Of a stretch of DNA of 64,000 bases, positions 30,914-41,398 are shown piece after piece. This DNA comes from Scolanthus callimorphus (Eukaryota > Cnidaria > Anthozoa > Actiniaria > Edwardsiidae): NCBI GenBank assembly GCA_033964015.1, contig CM066912.1:26721532-26785531 (forward strand). The letters run 5' to 3'. The position numbers and the translations under genes are program-made. How positions within the stretch are numbered: the stretch's first letter is position 1; each line of letters starts with the position of its first letter. A model generated the notes under the pieces. The model had not been told where the DNA came from, did not search any database, and worked only from the letters and a program-made list of their open reading frames with translations.

Positions 30914-31100
30914 CATAAGACAGGGTTTCGGAGCAGTAGCCTTCGTTGCATATCAGATATCCACATCGAAAAACCCGAGCAAGCCACAACATGCTGGTGT
31001 CAGCCTCGTAAGTGAGTAGCAACTTTGCATGTTTGTTCGGTAATTTAAAAGTCAAACTGTGTTCTTTCACTCGCTGATTCCAGCCACGATAACAGACCAA
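30914..31100 (-). CDS. Upstream exon of an unidentified minus-strand gene
   Basis: About 62 codons with very protein-like sequence (LTFKLPNKHAKLLLTYEADT, LWLARVFRCGYLICNEGYCS, ETLSY), ending at a consensus donor TATG/GTAAGT (GT at 30913-30912), phase 1. The frame opens at an in-frame TAG about 15 bases above 31100 and contains no ATG before Met37, so the N-terminus is either in another exon (weak acceptor GAAATAG at about 31119-31113) or Met37 is the start. Four cysteines lie in the last 20 residues. Probably a conserved intracellular protein; no family named. Confidence 0.5.
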
Positions 31101-31381
31101 AAGCCCATTTAGCTATTTCTTAGATTCTTGGGTGAAGTTAATCCTTACACGGTGCACAACTGGCGCATGTTTCGACACACTCGGTAATCTTTCTCCGCCA
31201 TTGATAACCAAACAAGACAAGTTCCTAAGATGCAATGCGCATGCGCGGCAGAATACTCCTCTATTCGGACCAGTACCAAAGATGAAAGCTCCTACCTATG
31301 GGCTCCTGGATATATATATATAGTAAAGTTTTTATTATTATTATGGATATAAAGTATATCCCATTATTTCGCAGGGATTTA
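31101..31381. other. Possible promoter side of the minus-strand gene
   Basis: Contains a CpG-bearing segment (GCAATGCGCATGCGCGGCAG near 31232) and a TA run at 31310-31322. No gene is recognised. Confidence 0.35.
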
Positions 31382-31593
31382 AAGGCCCATACGCAACCGG
31401 GAACCTTTGCGCTTTGTTTTCAATTGGATCTATTGTCATTCAACAGCTGTGATTGGCTGATACAGTAGGTCCCAAGGGGTTCCTATTGTTCTTCGCATTT
31501 CAAAAGTTCAAACTGCAAATTTGCATAGTGTTTTCAACTGCGTTTTATTCTCTGTGAGCCTGCAATGCGACTTGGGTGCTTGTGGGCCTTTAA
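31382..31593. mobile_element. MITE, TIR AAAGGCCCAT type
   Basis: TTTAAAGGCCCATACGCAAC at the left, TGTGGGCCTTTAA at the right. The ends match the nested element at 13718-13854; interiors differ. Confidence 0.7.
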
Positions 31594-31928
31594 TAGTAAA
31601 CGGCTGATGTTTTTAACCGTGTAAATAAAGATGATGATGCAGAGGGAGGGGTAGGGGTGAGAACACATCATAGCTGAAAATTAGACAGACCCCCTCCCCT
31701 TCATCACATAATACATATTACAAACAAACGAGTACACATACACTTTTTTGCAAAAACATTGTCCTGAGAAATACATACGTATCATACATACATACAGCTG
31801 AGTACACCTGTTTTCCATAAAACCGTGCATATTATAACATGTATAAGTGGAATAAAAATAACTTCCATATATATTTATCATTAATCAACTAGCAGAGTAG
31901 ATTAATTAACAATTAGTCGCCCAAGGCG
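31594..31928. other. No gene seen
   Basis: AT-rich DNA. GTCGCCCAAGGCGAC at 31916-31930 is a small perfect hairpin at the left edge of the following repeat. Confidence 0.5.
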
Positions 31929-32021
31929 ACGTGTCGATTATCGGCGAATAGTCACCGAGACGTGTCGATTATCGGCGAATAGTCACCGAGACGTGTCGAT
32001 TATCGGCGAATAGTCACCGAG
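31929..32021 (+). repeat. 31-bp tandem repeat, three identical units
   Basis: Unit ACGTGTCGATTATCGGCGAA then TAGTCACCGAG, at 31929, 31960 and 31991, with no differences between units. Confidence 0.95.
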
Positions 32022-32200
32022 ACGAAAATTGCTTAAAAGTGACTCATAAGGTTTTTAGACAGATTAACCGTTATTTTTAACGATGTCACGATCATAACAA
32101 AACTCGAGCGCGCACTCGCCCAATCACCTGTAGGTCTTCTGTAAAATCTGGAAAGTCAGACCTAGGACTTAAGACAACTCTGTTGGTTTATACCACACAT

Positions 32201-32490
32201 TGGTTAAAATCTATACACTAGATCCCTGGCTTTCGTGTAAATTATAGCAATTCGGCAAATGCACTTGGCAATATTAAAGACCCTGTGACCGATGGGCGCG
32301 ACGAATAGTTTCGTAGCCCATAAAACTCTATGCAAAATCATTTGGCTGTAAAATTTAGCCATGCTTTTAGTAATCGCCATTTTTTCGCTTTCCACACCTA
32401 ATCCTTGTATTGTTATACGCCAACAAATAAGCAAATATTAACTCCACAAAATAATTTTCCCATTAGGGAATTCAGCCGTTACTTAAGTTT
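32201..32490 (+). pseudogene. FRAG1/DRAM cluster: intron remnant of a lost copy
   Basis: Phrases GCAAATGCACTTGGCAATAT, TATGCAAAATCATTTGGCTG, CCATGCTTTTAGTA and CGCCAACAAATAAGCAAA match in order the copy 3 intron at 35580-35800. Together with 32991-33179 this marks a further, degraded gene copy or the missing 3' half of copy 2. Confidence 0.75.
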
Positions 32491-32525
32491 AAAAGCTAGG
32501 CATGGCCTACATTACTTTTGTCAAC

Positions 32526-32738
32526 CTCGTACCCAGAGCCCGTCATCTTTTGGCCAGCGGCAAGATTCAGGGCCCTGGGGGAATCCGATTTGTGAGCATG
32601 CGTGGTAGGTCAAAAACGTAACGAACTTTCATACAACAATCAAACCGGAAACACAGAATCTGGGTTTTAAAAAAATCGATTCCCCCAGTGCCCTGAATCT
32701 TGCCGCTGGCCAAAAGATGACGGGCTCTGGGTACGAGA
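32526..32738. mobile_element. MITE with ~60-bp TIRs
   Basis: CTCGTACCCAGAGCCCGTCA at the left, TGACGGGCTCTGGGTACGAG at the right. The arms run on through CTTTTGGCCAGCGGCAAG. It sits inside the FRAG1-family remnant, between its intron and exon 2 fragments. Confidence 0.9.
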
Positions 32739-32990
32739 TTGTACTTTTGTTTGTTCCGGGCGATTTTCGCACGCACGCGCACTACGTACACAAGCTGCCT
32801 TCTGCCCTGCCGGGGACTCATAATTAGAGCCGTTTCTCTTATAAATTCTTGACAAGGCGTTTCGACAGACCTAGTTTATATCAGATTGCTGGTATTTAGT
32901 CTTGTTTCTGTGCCGCTGCGGACACGTGTATTAGAAAAAACAATAGCAGAAAACACTTCAGTTGCACTTGCATATCGGTTGTAAAATGAC

Positions 32991-33179
32991 GCTCATTGGC
33001 GGAGCGATCAGCACGGATTCGTGCCACACGTGATTATGGGAGTTTTCGAACTGTTGCTGCTTCTATGAGCATTCGTGTTCAGTTTCCATGGTGATTTCAA
33101 AAATATGCACGTGGAATTGGGAATTCGCAATGCTGTGACAAGTTATAGCCGAGTAGATGATCAAGATGACACTCGTTAA
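32991..33179 (+). pseudogene. FRAG1/DRAM/Sfk1-family exon 2 remnant
   Basis: Encodes AHWRSDQHGFVPHVIMGVFE, then a TGA within TM6 where copies 1 and 3 read on, then FSFHGDFKNMHVE, IRNAV and YSRVDDQDDTR with TAA at 33177-33179. It is closest to copy 3 (FVPHVI, NMHVE, RVDDQDD). The first two thirds of exon 2 are missing. The downstream flank (ACCAAATTTGCCCGA, CATAAGGGACTGT) also matches that of copy 3 at 37685-37730. Confidence 0.88.
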
Positions 33180-33313
33180 CAAATAAAATACGTTTTCCTT
33201 CTTGACCAGCGAAACATGAGTGTTAAAGTCAAAGTGTAGTAGTCCAAAATATACCCATGCGAGACCAATGAGCTCTTATGCAGAATCAAACCAAATTTGC
33301 CCGAATATTTCAA

Positions 33314-33482
33314 GGCCGTAGCTAGAAATTTTTGACTGGGGGGGGGGGAAGCCTTGGTCATTATTTGTTTTTGCTGGGGGTGCATGCAGATTATTCCCCG
33401 CATGTTGACACTAAACATTTTACTTCACTGGGGGGGGGGGGGGGGGGGCAACTGCCCCCTCTGACCCTATACTAGCTACGGC
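33314..33482. repeat. Small inverted-repeat element with poly-G runs
   Basis: GCCGTAGCTAG and CTAGCTACGGC at the ends; G runs at 33338-33348 and 33430-33449. Confidence 0.65.
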
Positions 33483-34649
33483 AGTGTATTTATTTACCAT
33501 AAGGGACTGTCTGAATATTGCTTTGAAGCTAGTTTGAATATTTACCAATAGTTTGAATTTTTGATCATTTAGTTTGAATATTTGAGAATTTAGTTTGAAT
33601 ATGAATAATCAGAATATTGCTGGTTTGAACTTTAATAATCGAGGATTGTAATATTTCAATCAATTAAAGGATTTTTGAAGCTTCTCTGTCGTCGACCTTT
33701 GAAATTGGGGGGGGGGGGGAGGAGGGGGCAGATGATTTTGACTTCCCTAGAACAAGTGTATCTTGTCGCAGAAAAACAACTCCCAAAACGGGCAGTCACT
33801 TTGTTCGAAAGAAGAAGTAAGCGTGAGTTTGACGTTACAGGCATAGTGATTCGTCATTTGGGCCGCACTTCACGCAAATAAATCAATAATTTCGTCATTT
33901 GCGGCGCGCGATTGCGCTAAAATTTTAACCCATGGAATTACACTGTCCCAACAGCAGCCCCTCAACATTGAAACAGAAAAAAACGTCACCATGAACTTTG
34001 TTTTCATGGTTTTGCCACCGCGAAAGAATTTAAACAATTTTCTGGTTATGCTAATATTCACTCTGGTGACATTACCAAATTGCACCTGAGAGGTTTGAAC
34101 GAGTTATTGAGATCTGAATTTATAAGTACAGGTAATCACATGGGGCCGAGTAAAATTAGGGATTAATTTCACGAGTGTTTTCAATTTTTTCAAATTGCCC
34201 TCGCCGCAAGTTTATGATATAAAAGGGCAAAATTCAGCGCGCGTGTGCAAAGTAATTTTGCCCTCAATAAAGAAAAAATCCCTCGCTCTTAGCCAATCAA
34301 CATCGAGTAATTTTGCCTTGTATATTATAAGTACAGAAACATGTTTATTGACGAGGGTGAACGCACTATCTTGTGACGTCAATGTTTACATATTTTTAAT
34401 GTTTTTAAAAAGCAATAGTGAAAATCAGCGAACGCAACAGGGCGACAAAAAGAAATGAAGCGTCGAAGCAAATGCACGCAAATGAAGCGAATTAGAAAGT
34501 TTACGTTCAATCCTTCATCGGAGTGTAATCTCATGACTTTCAATACTGCAGCTTCCTTTAAACTAACCCTTTCAATTTCTGAGAATATTTTTGTATTTTA
34601 TGATATTAAATAATATGTTCGTGTTTTCTAGGAGACCACTTTCCTTTTA
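33483..34649. other. Repeat fragments, no gene
   Basis: TAGTTTGAATATT recurs imperfectly at 33525-33615. At 33819-34060 lies a copy of a dispersed family (GCGTGAGTT, ATTTGGGCCGC, CATTTGCGGCGCGC, GAATTTAAACAATTTT) also seen at about 39290 and, inverted, at 42950-43070. 34195-34330 has two AATTTTGCCCT phrases. Confidence 0.55.
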
Positions 34650-34831
34650 AAAAACGCTTATATCGTTGCGCCCTCATTAGCAACATAGCGTCTTCTGCTT
34701 CGAAGCGTACCGTTTCGTCAAATTCAATCTCAAGAAGTGGTGAAGTGGTCAGAGCATTTGCGTTCTGGCTCAATCAGTGCCTATGGAAGTGGTGTTATCA
34801 CACGCTGCCTTCTATCCTGCTGCATTCTGAA
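34650..34831 (+). promoter_or_regulatory. 5' flank of FRAG1-family copy 3
   Basis: Shares GCGTCTTCTGCTTCGAAGCG (34688-34707) with copy 2 and CACGCTGCCTTCTAT close to the ATG with copy 1 (24183-24197). No clear TATA box. Confidence 0.45.
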
Positions 34832-36721
34832 ATGGACACATTACTACCTTTCCTGCCATTAACACTATTCATTCTACTTATAATAAGTCTAGTTGTGGTT
34901 TACTCCTGCGCTGTCGTCAATGGACAAGCCAATGCAGTCTTCCCAAAGATAAGCCTGACAGCCGCTTACGAACCGGGCGGATCTATATTCGGCGTACTGC
35001 TAGTTCTGGTAGCGTTTCTCTCGCTGATGGTTATATTCTTACGTTATGTGCAAGTGAAACAACAGATATCGAAAGTAAGGATGGAAAAGCGTCCAGGATG
35101 GCCTGATTTTAATGATGGTGCCCTGGTGTTTGGGATTTTGGTGGCCTTTGGTGTGGTTATGGTAGCAAATTTTCGATTTCCTGCAAGAAAGGTATGTTTC
35201 CTGAAAAGGCCGCCATCACTTGGATCTATGACCTACAGTTGGGCACTATTTCGGCGAGTTGGAAGCACTACTTTACATTTCCAGCACTCTTAAGCACTTA
35301 ATTGACCTGAGCAGAATTTAAGCATATTTCCGTTTTTTGGGCAACACATGTTAATCACCGATTTTTCACAATTCAAGGGCAATATTTTGTCTTTAAAACG
35401 TTTTCAGTATTAAAAGCCAAGTAATGCTAAGAAACTATGCTTGACTGATAAATTTATAAGGAATTTCGTTCGACAACGTTGTCACCAGTTATGATCCCTC
35501 AAAGTAGTTTGATAAAACTATTGAGAAATATGTGATTATGGTCTGCTAGCAAGTACCAAGTAGTCAATAATGTATCTTCTATTCTATTGTTACACTAGAT
35601 CTCTTTTTTGTGAATTATCAATTCAGCAAATGCACTTAGCAATATTAACTATCGCATAAAATTTCTATGCAAAATCATTTGACTGTAAAATATTAGCCAT
35701 GCTTTTAGCATTTTAGTATCGTATTATCCGCTTTCCACACCTAATTACCCTGTACTGTTATGCGCCAACAAATAAGCAAAGATAACATTTTTACCACTAG
35801 GAAATTTAGTCATTATGTAAGGGGTGCCATTGCCACGATTGTTTAGTTAATCTAGGTAGCTTATCAAATCTACAATGAAATGAACAATCAGTCAAATCTA
35901 CAATGAATGAACAAAATAATCGTCCAGGTTTGTTAAAGTCCCTACGATGGGTGTGACAATGTTATGGTTAGTTTGTTGTGATCTAATACGGCACGAAACT
36001 TTCAAAATAACATGCACCATTAGTTTGTTGTTCTATGACTTTGCATCACATAAATCAGGTTTAAACCAAAGGATGAATCGAAATTCTACGAGGTTTTAAC
36101 GGATTTTTGCCGTTACCTCAATAGCATAAAGTTGCATGGGCTACGAAGCTATTCGTCATGCCCATCGGTGTCAGCGTCTTTTTCGTGTGTTATCATGCAT
36201 TCATTAGTAGATGACCGACCCATCACAGACTGTTGATTTATTCTGTTTCTTCTTTTTGTCGTCAGGACGACGGAAGAAGTCTGATCATGCATATCGCCGC
36301 AAGTGCTTGCATCTATCTTGGCGGCCTCTTCTGCTTGTGGTTCAGCACCCTAGTGACTTACCGTTTCATCAAACTTGGGCACGCGACAACTACAATCTTC
36401 TACACCCGTCTAGCCGTCACAATTTTATTCACAATCACGTTCGCCTTATTCTCGGTTATTCAAATTGCCTGTGGTACCGCAAACTCGGACCTGACACGTG
36501 ATCCAGTACTGGAAGCTCATTGGCGGCGCGATCAGCATGGATTTGTGCCCCACGTAATTGCGGGAGTTCTCGAACTGTTGTCACTGCTTCTACTAGGGGT
36601 CTACTTGCTTAGTTTCCATGGTGATTTCAAGAATATGCACGTGGAATTTGAAATTCGCAATGCTGCGCCATCTTATTGCCGAGTAGATGATCAAGATGAT
36701 AACGGTCTTGTTGACAAATAA
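34832..36721 (+). CDS. FRAG1/DRAM/Sfk1-family six-pass membrane protein, copy 3 (two exons)
   Basis: Exon 1 34832-35191 (120 codons, MDTLLPFLPLTLFILL; donor AAG/GTATGT at 35192) joins in phase 0 to exon 2 36266-36721 (acceptor TTGTCGTCAG; DDGRSLIMHIAASACIYLGG), giving 271 residues. The start is chosen because the same ATG is used in copies 1 and 2; an in-frame ATG-like extension upstream is not conserved. Six helices as in copy 1. The C-terminus is acidic (RVDDQDDNGLVDK). Exon 1 differs from copy 1 at only about a tenth of aligned residues, exon 2 at about two fifths. The AATAAA that overlaps the stop codon (36717-36722) is the nearest polyadenylation-like hexamer. Role as for copy 1: a predicted endomembrane or plasma-membrane modulator. 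Confidence 0.85.
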
Positions 36722-37414
36722 ATATATTTTATAGGGGCACTCGCACGCTTAATTTTTGTACAACCTGTCAAGAATAAGTATATAATTCTAATCACCAAAA
36801 ATACATTTACGTTTACGCGGAATAACCAAAATAACAGTCCAGGTTTGTCAAATGACCTTTTAACTGTTAAGACAGGCTATTTTACAACTTCGACCAACGT
36901 TTGGCCAAAAACACTGTTACTCGATGATTTCTATCCTAATTTGTTGATTTGTGGTCCACATTTCGAAATATCACAAAAGGCAGAGGACTGGGTTCGCGCC
37001 ACCACAGAAATAAGCGTTCAAAAATGGAAAAAATCTATAGAATCTATATTAGGCTGTGATTGACATCACCATTAGGTGTGAAAAGTACGTCTATCTGTAA
37101 AAAAAATATTTCTCAGCTTCCTCTGGAATTTGTTTACCGGCGCGATAATACACGAACACTACCATGGAGACCTTCGAAATGAGACTAAATTCAAAGTAAC
37201 TACTTTTTCTATTTCGAGTAACAAGATTTTTTGCCGCTTTCTGGCAAAAAAAAGTTCTAAAAAAATCTGTCTTAAATGAATACACATCTGTAGTGTTTTT
37301 ACTGTTAATTGAGGATGCGATTTGAATTATTCATGCTTGTCACCAGGGAAGCATGCGAGTGTCCCTTAAATTATAAAACATGTGTAGTAGCCAAAACCCA
37401 TGGCGAAATGGCCT
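36722..37414. other. No gene seen
   Basis: CCAGGTTTGTCAAATG (36838-36853) echoes CCAGGTTTGTTAAAG in the copy 3 intron (35926-35940), showing a small local duplication. The ORF at 36845-37063 lacks an ATG and motifs. Confidence 0.45.
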
Positions 37415-37532
37415 GCTAGCCCGGCTCCAGTGGGTTTTTTCGGATATTTCATTTTTTGGGGCGCGGGATCCCTGTGACTCGCGACACAGGGATCCCGCGT
37501 CCCCAAAAAATCCCACTGGAGTGCCGGCTAGC
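37415..37532. repeat. Fold-back element, ~50-bp arms
   Basis: GCTAGCCCGGCTCCAGTGGG at the left and CCCACTGGAGTGCCGGCTAGC (last 20 bases 37513-37532) at the right, with a second paired block GCGGGATCCCTGTG / CACAGGGATCCCGCG inside. Confidence 0.88.
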
Positions 37533-37535
37533 AAG

Positions 37536-37637
37536 TACCCTGGGTACCAGAGGCTCGAAGCTTCACCCGTTTACTGACACGCTAAATATGCGTTTTGTAA
37601 ACGAGTGAAAAGCTTGGAGACTCTGGTACCCAGGGTA
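37536..37637. repeat. Second fold-back element, flanked by a 9-bp direct repeat
   Basis: TACCCTGGGTACCAGAGGCT and its right-hand counterpart GACTCTGGTACCCAGGGTA enclose CGTTTACTGAC/GTAAACGAG. GCTAGCAAG stands immediately on both sides. Confidence 0.85.
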
Positions 37638-38668
37638 GCTAGCAAGCTAATGGCGAGACCTTATAGGTGCCCTTCTGCAGTATCGAACCAAGTTTGCCCG
37701 ATTATTTATTTATCATGATAAGGGACTGTGCAATCATTGGGCTCACACTGATTATAATATTTATTAAAAAGTGCCAATCAGTAAAGTCTGCCTGTTAGGT
37801 AAGACTCACAGACAGATTGACAGACAGACAGACCTGCCGTAAATCAGATCGCACCGCCACCCCTTCCTCCCCCTCCTATATTTGTTTCCCAAGACACCAT
37901 AGAGACTTGCCTTTTGCTATTGTAAAATGAACCGCCGGACAAGAGGATCCAGCTATTAACGTCGCCTTTAACGAACCTCACATCGGAAACATATAATACT
38001 AATACATATAGCATTACTATTATTACTATTTTTATTATTATTATTACACAAATCAATATATTTAAAACCTAAAATACAATTTATGATGGAGCATGATTAG
38101 TAGACGATTAAACTTTTTGCCGCACCATTTCTAGAAAGTGATCGCAGGAAAATAACACTTTGGATGTCTAAAGCACCATTTCATGTCGTACATAAGCGTT
38201 TTTACCATAACAGTTAGCTTTCTCGCAAAACGATTGGTTGCTTTGCTGTGGGAAACACTAAAGAGTCCATACCACTCAACAACACAGGGCTCAACAACAC
38301 AGGGGCTCAACAACACAAGGAAAACTGTTCGAATGCGCGCGCTATTTGAAACGGAAATTATCATAATTATATCTTTTGGCATTTTGTCATTTTTGAAACA
38401 CTCACGGCCAAAACCAAATTAGCAAGTATTTACCTTATTTGGAAGTGATGGTAGATCCCCTTCTGATAAGAATTTCGGCGACATTTGCCAGAAAAACACT
38501 GAATTTTGAGCGAGAACTTCCAGGCATTTGAGCGACTCGCATCCTCCATGTTGGATCTAGCTTAGCTGCCAGGCCTGATCTTTTTTGAGCAACCACAGGG
38601 AACACGCGCGGCTCGCCCCAGTCCCCTTATAGGCATTTGGCAAAAACGACGGCTTATCTTTGATATAT
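37638..38668. other. No gene; short repeats
   Basis: CTCAACAACACAGGG is repeated three times at about 38275-38320, and (CAGA)n occurs at 37810-37832. Other ORFs lack support. Confidence 0.5.
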
Positions 38669-38810
38669 GCAAATTTCCAGAGGTTTTGAGTGGTGTGGAC
38701 TCTTATTTACCACGCCTTACACCATCCTCGTGGTCAAAATGTTGTGGACTCACGAGCCACAGGCCGAAGTAAATAAAAGTCCACACCACTCAAAACCTCT
38801 GGAAATTTGT
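38669..38810. repeat. Inverted repeat, ~41-bp arms
   Basis: CAAATTTCCAGAGGTTTTGA and TCAAAACCTCTGGAAATTTG close the element; GTGGTGTGGACT continues the match inwards. Confidence 0.9.
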
Positions 38811-39143
38811 TAACTTCCAGTCCGTTTAGACTTCGATCGAGAATATGAGAAGCAAGTGACTAGTTTCAAAATTCGATCAATCTATGCAAAACTTATAACA
38901 TACCAATGCAAATAAAGGCAAATGAGACAGTATATAAGCAGAATCGCACTGAGATCAATATATACTATAGCGCGCCGCGAATTTTTACCATTAGACCAAA
39001 GCTACATATTCACCCCTTCTCAGTAAAGCGCATTTTCGTCGTGCCCCCTCCCCTCGTCTGTTTTTTTTTTTCAACCCTCTCCCCTCTCCGATAATTATTG
39101 CACAGTCCCTAACACTGAAACATGCAGAAAAGTTCGTCGTTCG

Positions 39144-39243
39144 AAAAGCCATTGTTCTGGACTGACTAGCCTCGAAATCACGTGAAAATACAAACGCGTT
39201 TTGCACGCATTCGAGGCTAGTCTGTCCTGGACAATGGCTTTTT
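39144..39243. repeat. Inverted repeat (~100 bp)
   Basis: AAAAGCCATTGTTCTGGAC with ACTAGCCTCGA at the left; TCGAGGCTAGT and GTCCTGGACAATGGCTTTT at the right. Confidence 0.85.
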
Positions 39244-39447
39244 AAACTGGGCGCCATTATTGAATTCGGTGTATAAACTTCATTTTGTCACCGCGCGAAA
39301 GGAATTTAAACAATTTTGTAGTTATGCTGTTGCGAACTCCACTCTGTATGTTATACAGTTATATACAATATCATAAATAAATGATGATTTCAAACTATTT
39401 CTGCAGTCTCATATACGAGTTATAAATGAACTGTCCATAATATCGTG

Positions 39448-39486
39448 CAAGAGAAAATGATATCATTTCGATATCATTTTCTCTTG
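39448..39486. repeat. Short hairpin, 17-bp arms
   Basis: CAAGAGAAAATGATATC, a 5-base loop and GATATCATTTTCTCTTG. Confidence 0.9.
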
Positions 39487-40243
39487 TATCGTGGCAATCA
39501 GAATACATATAAAAAACGTCCTTAAAAGAAATTGCCCCTATACCTCATTTGGAAGTTCTGTAGAGTATTTTCCTCAAATCTTAGCGAAAAAAGCAGGGAA
39601 ATTTACTAAAACTTGCAGATACTCGAGAAACATCCTTCTCTTGGTCGCCATTTTGTTCTGAGACAATATTTAAACCCCGCATGCAGCCGCGCGGATTTGC
39701 CATAAAAACGACAGCACTTTTTGATATGAAAATAAACATTTATCTCAGCACTTCTCTCAGCAAGATATATAGAAAAGCGGAAGGTGCGAGCTCTGCTATG
39801 CGCCGTGCTACGTTTTGCTGGAGGGAGGAAGACCAAAACACGTACTCGCACGGTTGGGATTTTTCGGCCACTAGATGTGACGTTTATTTTTCAACTCGTA
39901 AATTATGTAAATTGGATTACAGTACTAACTGAATCACTTCAGCAAAAGGTGGGGAAGAAAAAACCGCCACCCACATTATCTAGACTATACACATATATAC
40001 TATACTCAACCTTGCGGACTCGCTTCGAAACAATGTTGACAAGATATGATCAAAACAAGTGGGCTGGAGTTGGGGAGGCGGTGGGAAAAAACCTTGAACT
40101 GAAGAATTTTTGGTTGAAGGCTGTCGCTGTTTCTTCCAAGAATAAGCTTTGTCTAACTAAATTACTATGCTCACAGCTAAAGCCGTTACATTTGCTGTTT
40201 GACTTTGCTGTATGTTTCGCCAATCAAAGTATCTGAGGCCTGG
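39487..40243. other. No supported gene
   Basis: The longest ORF (39784-40236, 150 codons) has no motif, and its 5' part lies beside dispersed repeat (AAAACTTGCAGAT, GGTCGCCAT at 39608-39650), so it is not called. Confidence 0.4.
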
Positions 40244-40441
40244 TTTATACGTCGTATTTCGGACGAATTTAATTCGGACAAATTTAATTATCGCAATCAA
40301 ATTCGTCTGAAATGCGACGTATAAAGTATGCTGTACGTCGACCCCGGACGTATACAACGTCTAAAGTATGTCTTCGTTTTTTTTTATTCGTCGTATAAAA
40401 CGAACCTCCATTTTATACGTCGCAGAGACGAATTTAATTGA
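40244..40441. repeat. Fold-back element with TTTATACGTCG motif
   Basis: TTTATACGTCG and GACGAATTTAATT occur three times in alternating orientation, so the ends can pair in two ways. Confidence 0.65.
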
Positions 40442-41269
40442 TCAATTATTCGCCTAATTAAATGTGAAACTCTTGCCCGTTTCGCCTAGTGCAGTCAACT
40501 GGCTTACCCATCAACTAAAACTTCAGCAAGACAACGTCGCGATGCAGAGCCAGGCGAAGCACATGGAAAGAATCTCGATTGGCTCATAAAAGTTGACTGG
40601 CGGAACAGCAGAAACAAATCGATGTTATGCGGTGAAATCATTATGTATGCCCCTAAATTCAGAAGGGTGAATTTGACCCCATACGGTTCGACTTTTCCTA
40701 TCACCCGTGACGAGTCACAGCTCATTGCATGCTGTACCGGTTTTACAAGTTTAGCTGTTTTGCCGTCGAGCTGTTTTCTGTTCTGATTGGCTTCTTCTTC
40801 TTAATTCACACTTTCTGATTGGATAGTTTTTCGATTGACACATTGTAGAACAGCACGCGCGGATTTTGAGTTGCATTTTTGGCGAGTTCGAAGATGTCTT
40901 CTCCTGGAAACCTTGAAAACTTTTGCGACAGAGAGAAGTGATAAATCAAGTTTTAGCACAGATAAAGTAGAGAGAACTACTTCTTGAGCGGTGCTGCGGC
41001 ATTTGTGCAGAGCTTGAAGGTAAGCTGTACGTCTTTGAACGAGCAACAAAAGTTGGAAGATTTATATTCATTCAGTTTCCTTCTCCTCGAGTTCCCTCGA
41101 AAAAGTAAAAACTTATTAATTAAATATGCTGAATGTGTACCGTATGCTGCCTATACCGAAAGTTTACAATTTAATCACTGATATTGTTCTGTGCCATCAA
41201 CTTTCTGTACAAAAGGTGATTTTTTACCTTTGCCTAGCTAGGTTCTAATTTCTTCTTCTATGCTTTGCA
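40442..41269. other. No gene seen
   Basis: Short ORFs on both strands without motifs. Confidence 0.4.
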
Positions 41270-41398
41270 CTAGCCTCGTCCCAGGCTACCCCTTTCATGT
41301 CAGCTCCATGATGCTTTGCGCACCTAGCACACTTTCCAATGACGTCATAGCCGGGCAAAGCGTGACAGGCCCACCGAGTAGCCTGGGGACGAGGCTAG
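41270..41398. mobile_element. MITE, TIR CTAGCCTCGTCCCAGGCTAC
   Basis: Left end CTAGCCTCGTCCCAGGCTAC, right end GTAGCCTGGGGACGAGGCTAG (one base longer). Length 129 bp. Confidence 0.88.

Noticed and set aside
31929..32021. Possible CRISPR-like spacing of repeats
   Set aside because: Units are contiguous and identical, with no spacers; this is a eukaryotic minisatellite.
34745..34831. N-terminal extension of FRAG1-family copy 3 (MVRAFAFWLNQ)
   Set aside because: Not conserved in copies 1 and 2, which start at the homologue of the ATG at 34832.
36845..37063. 72-codon ORF after copy 3
   Set aside because: Begins at TTG, and its first bases duplicate a phrase in the copy 3 intron; no family resemblance.
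39784..40236. 150-codon ORF
   Set aside because: No motif, no splice or polyadenylation support, and the 5' part adjoins dispersed repeat.
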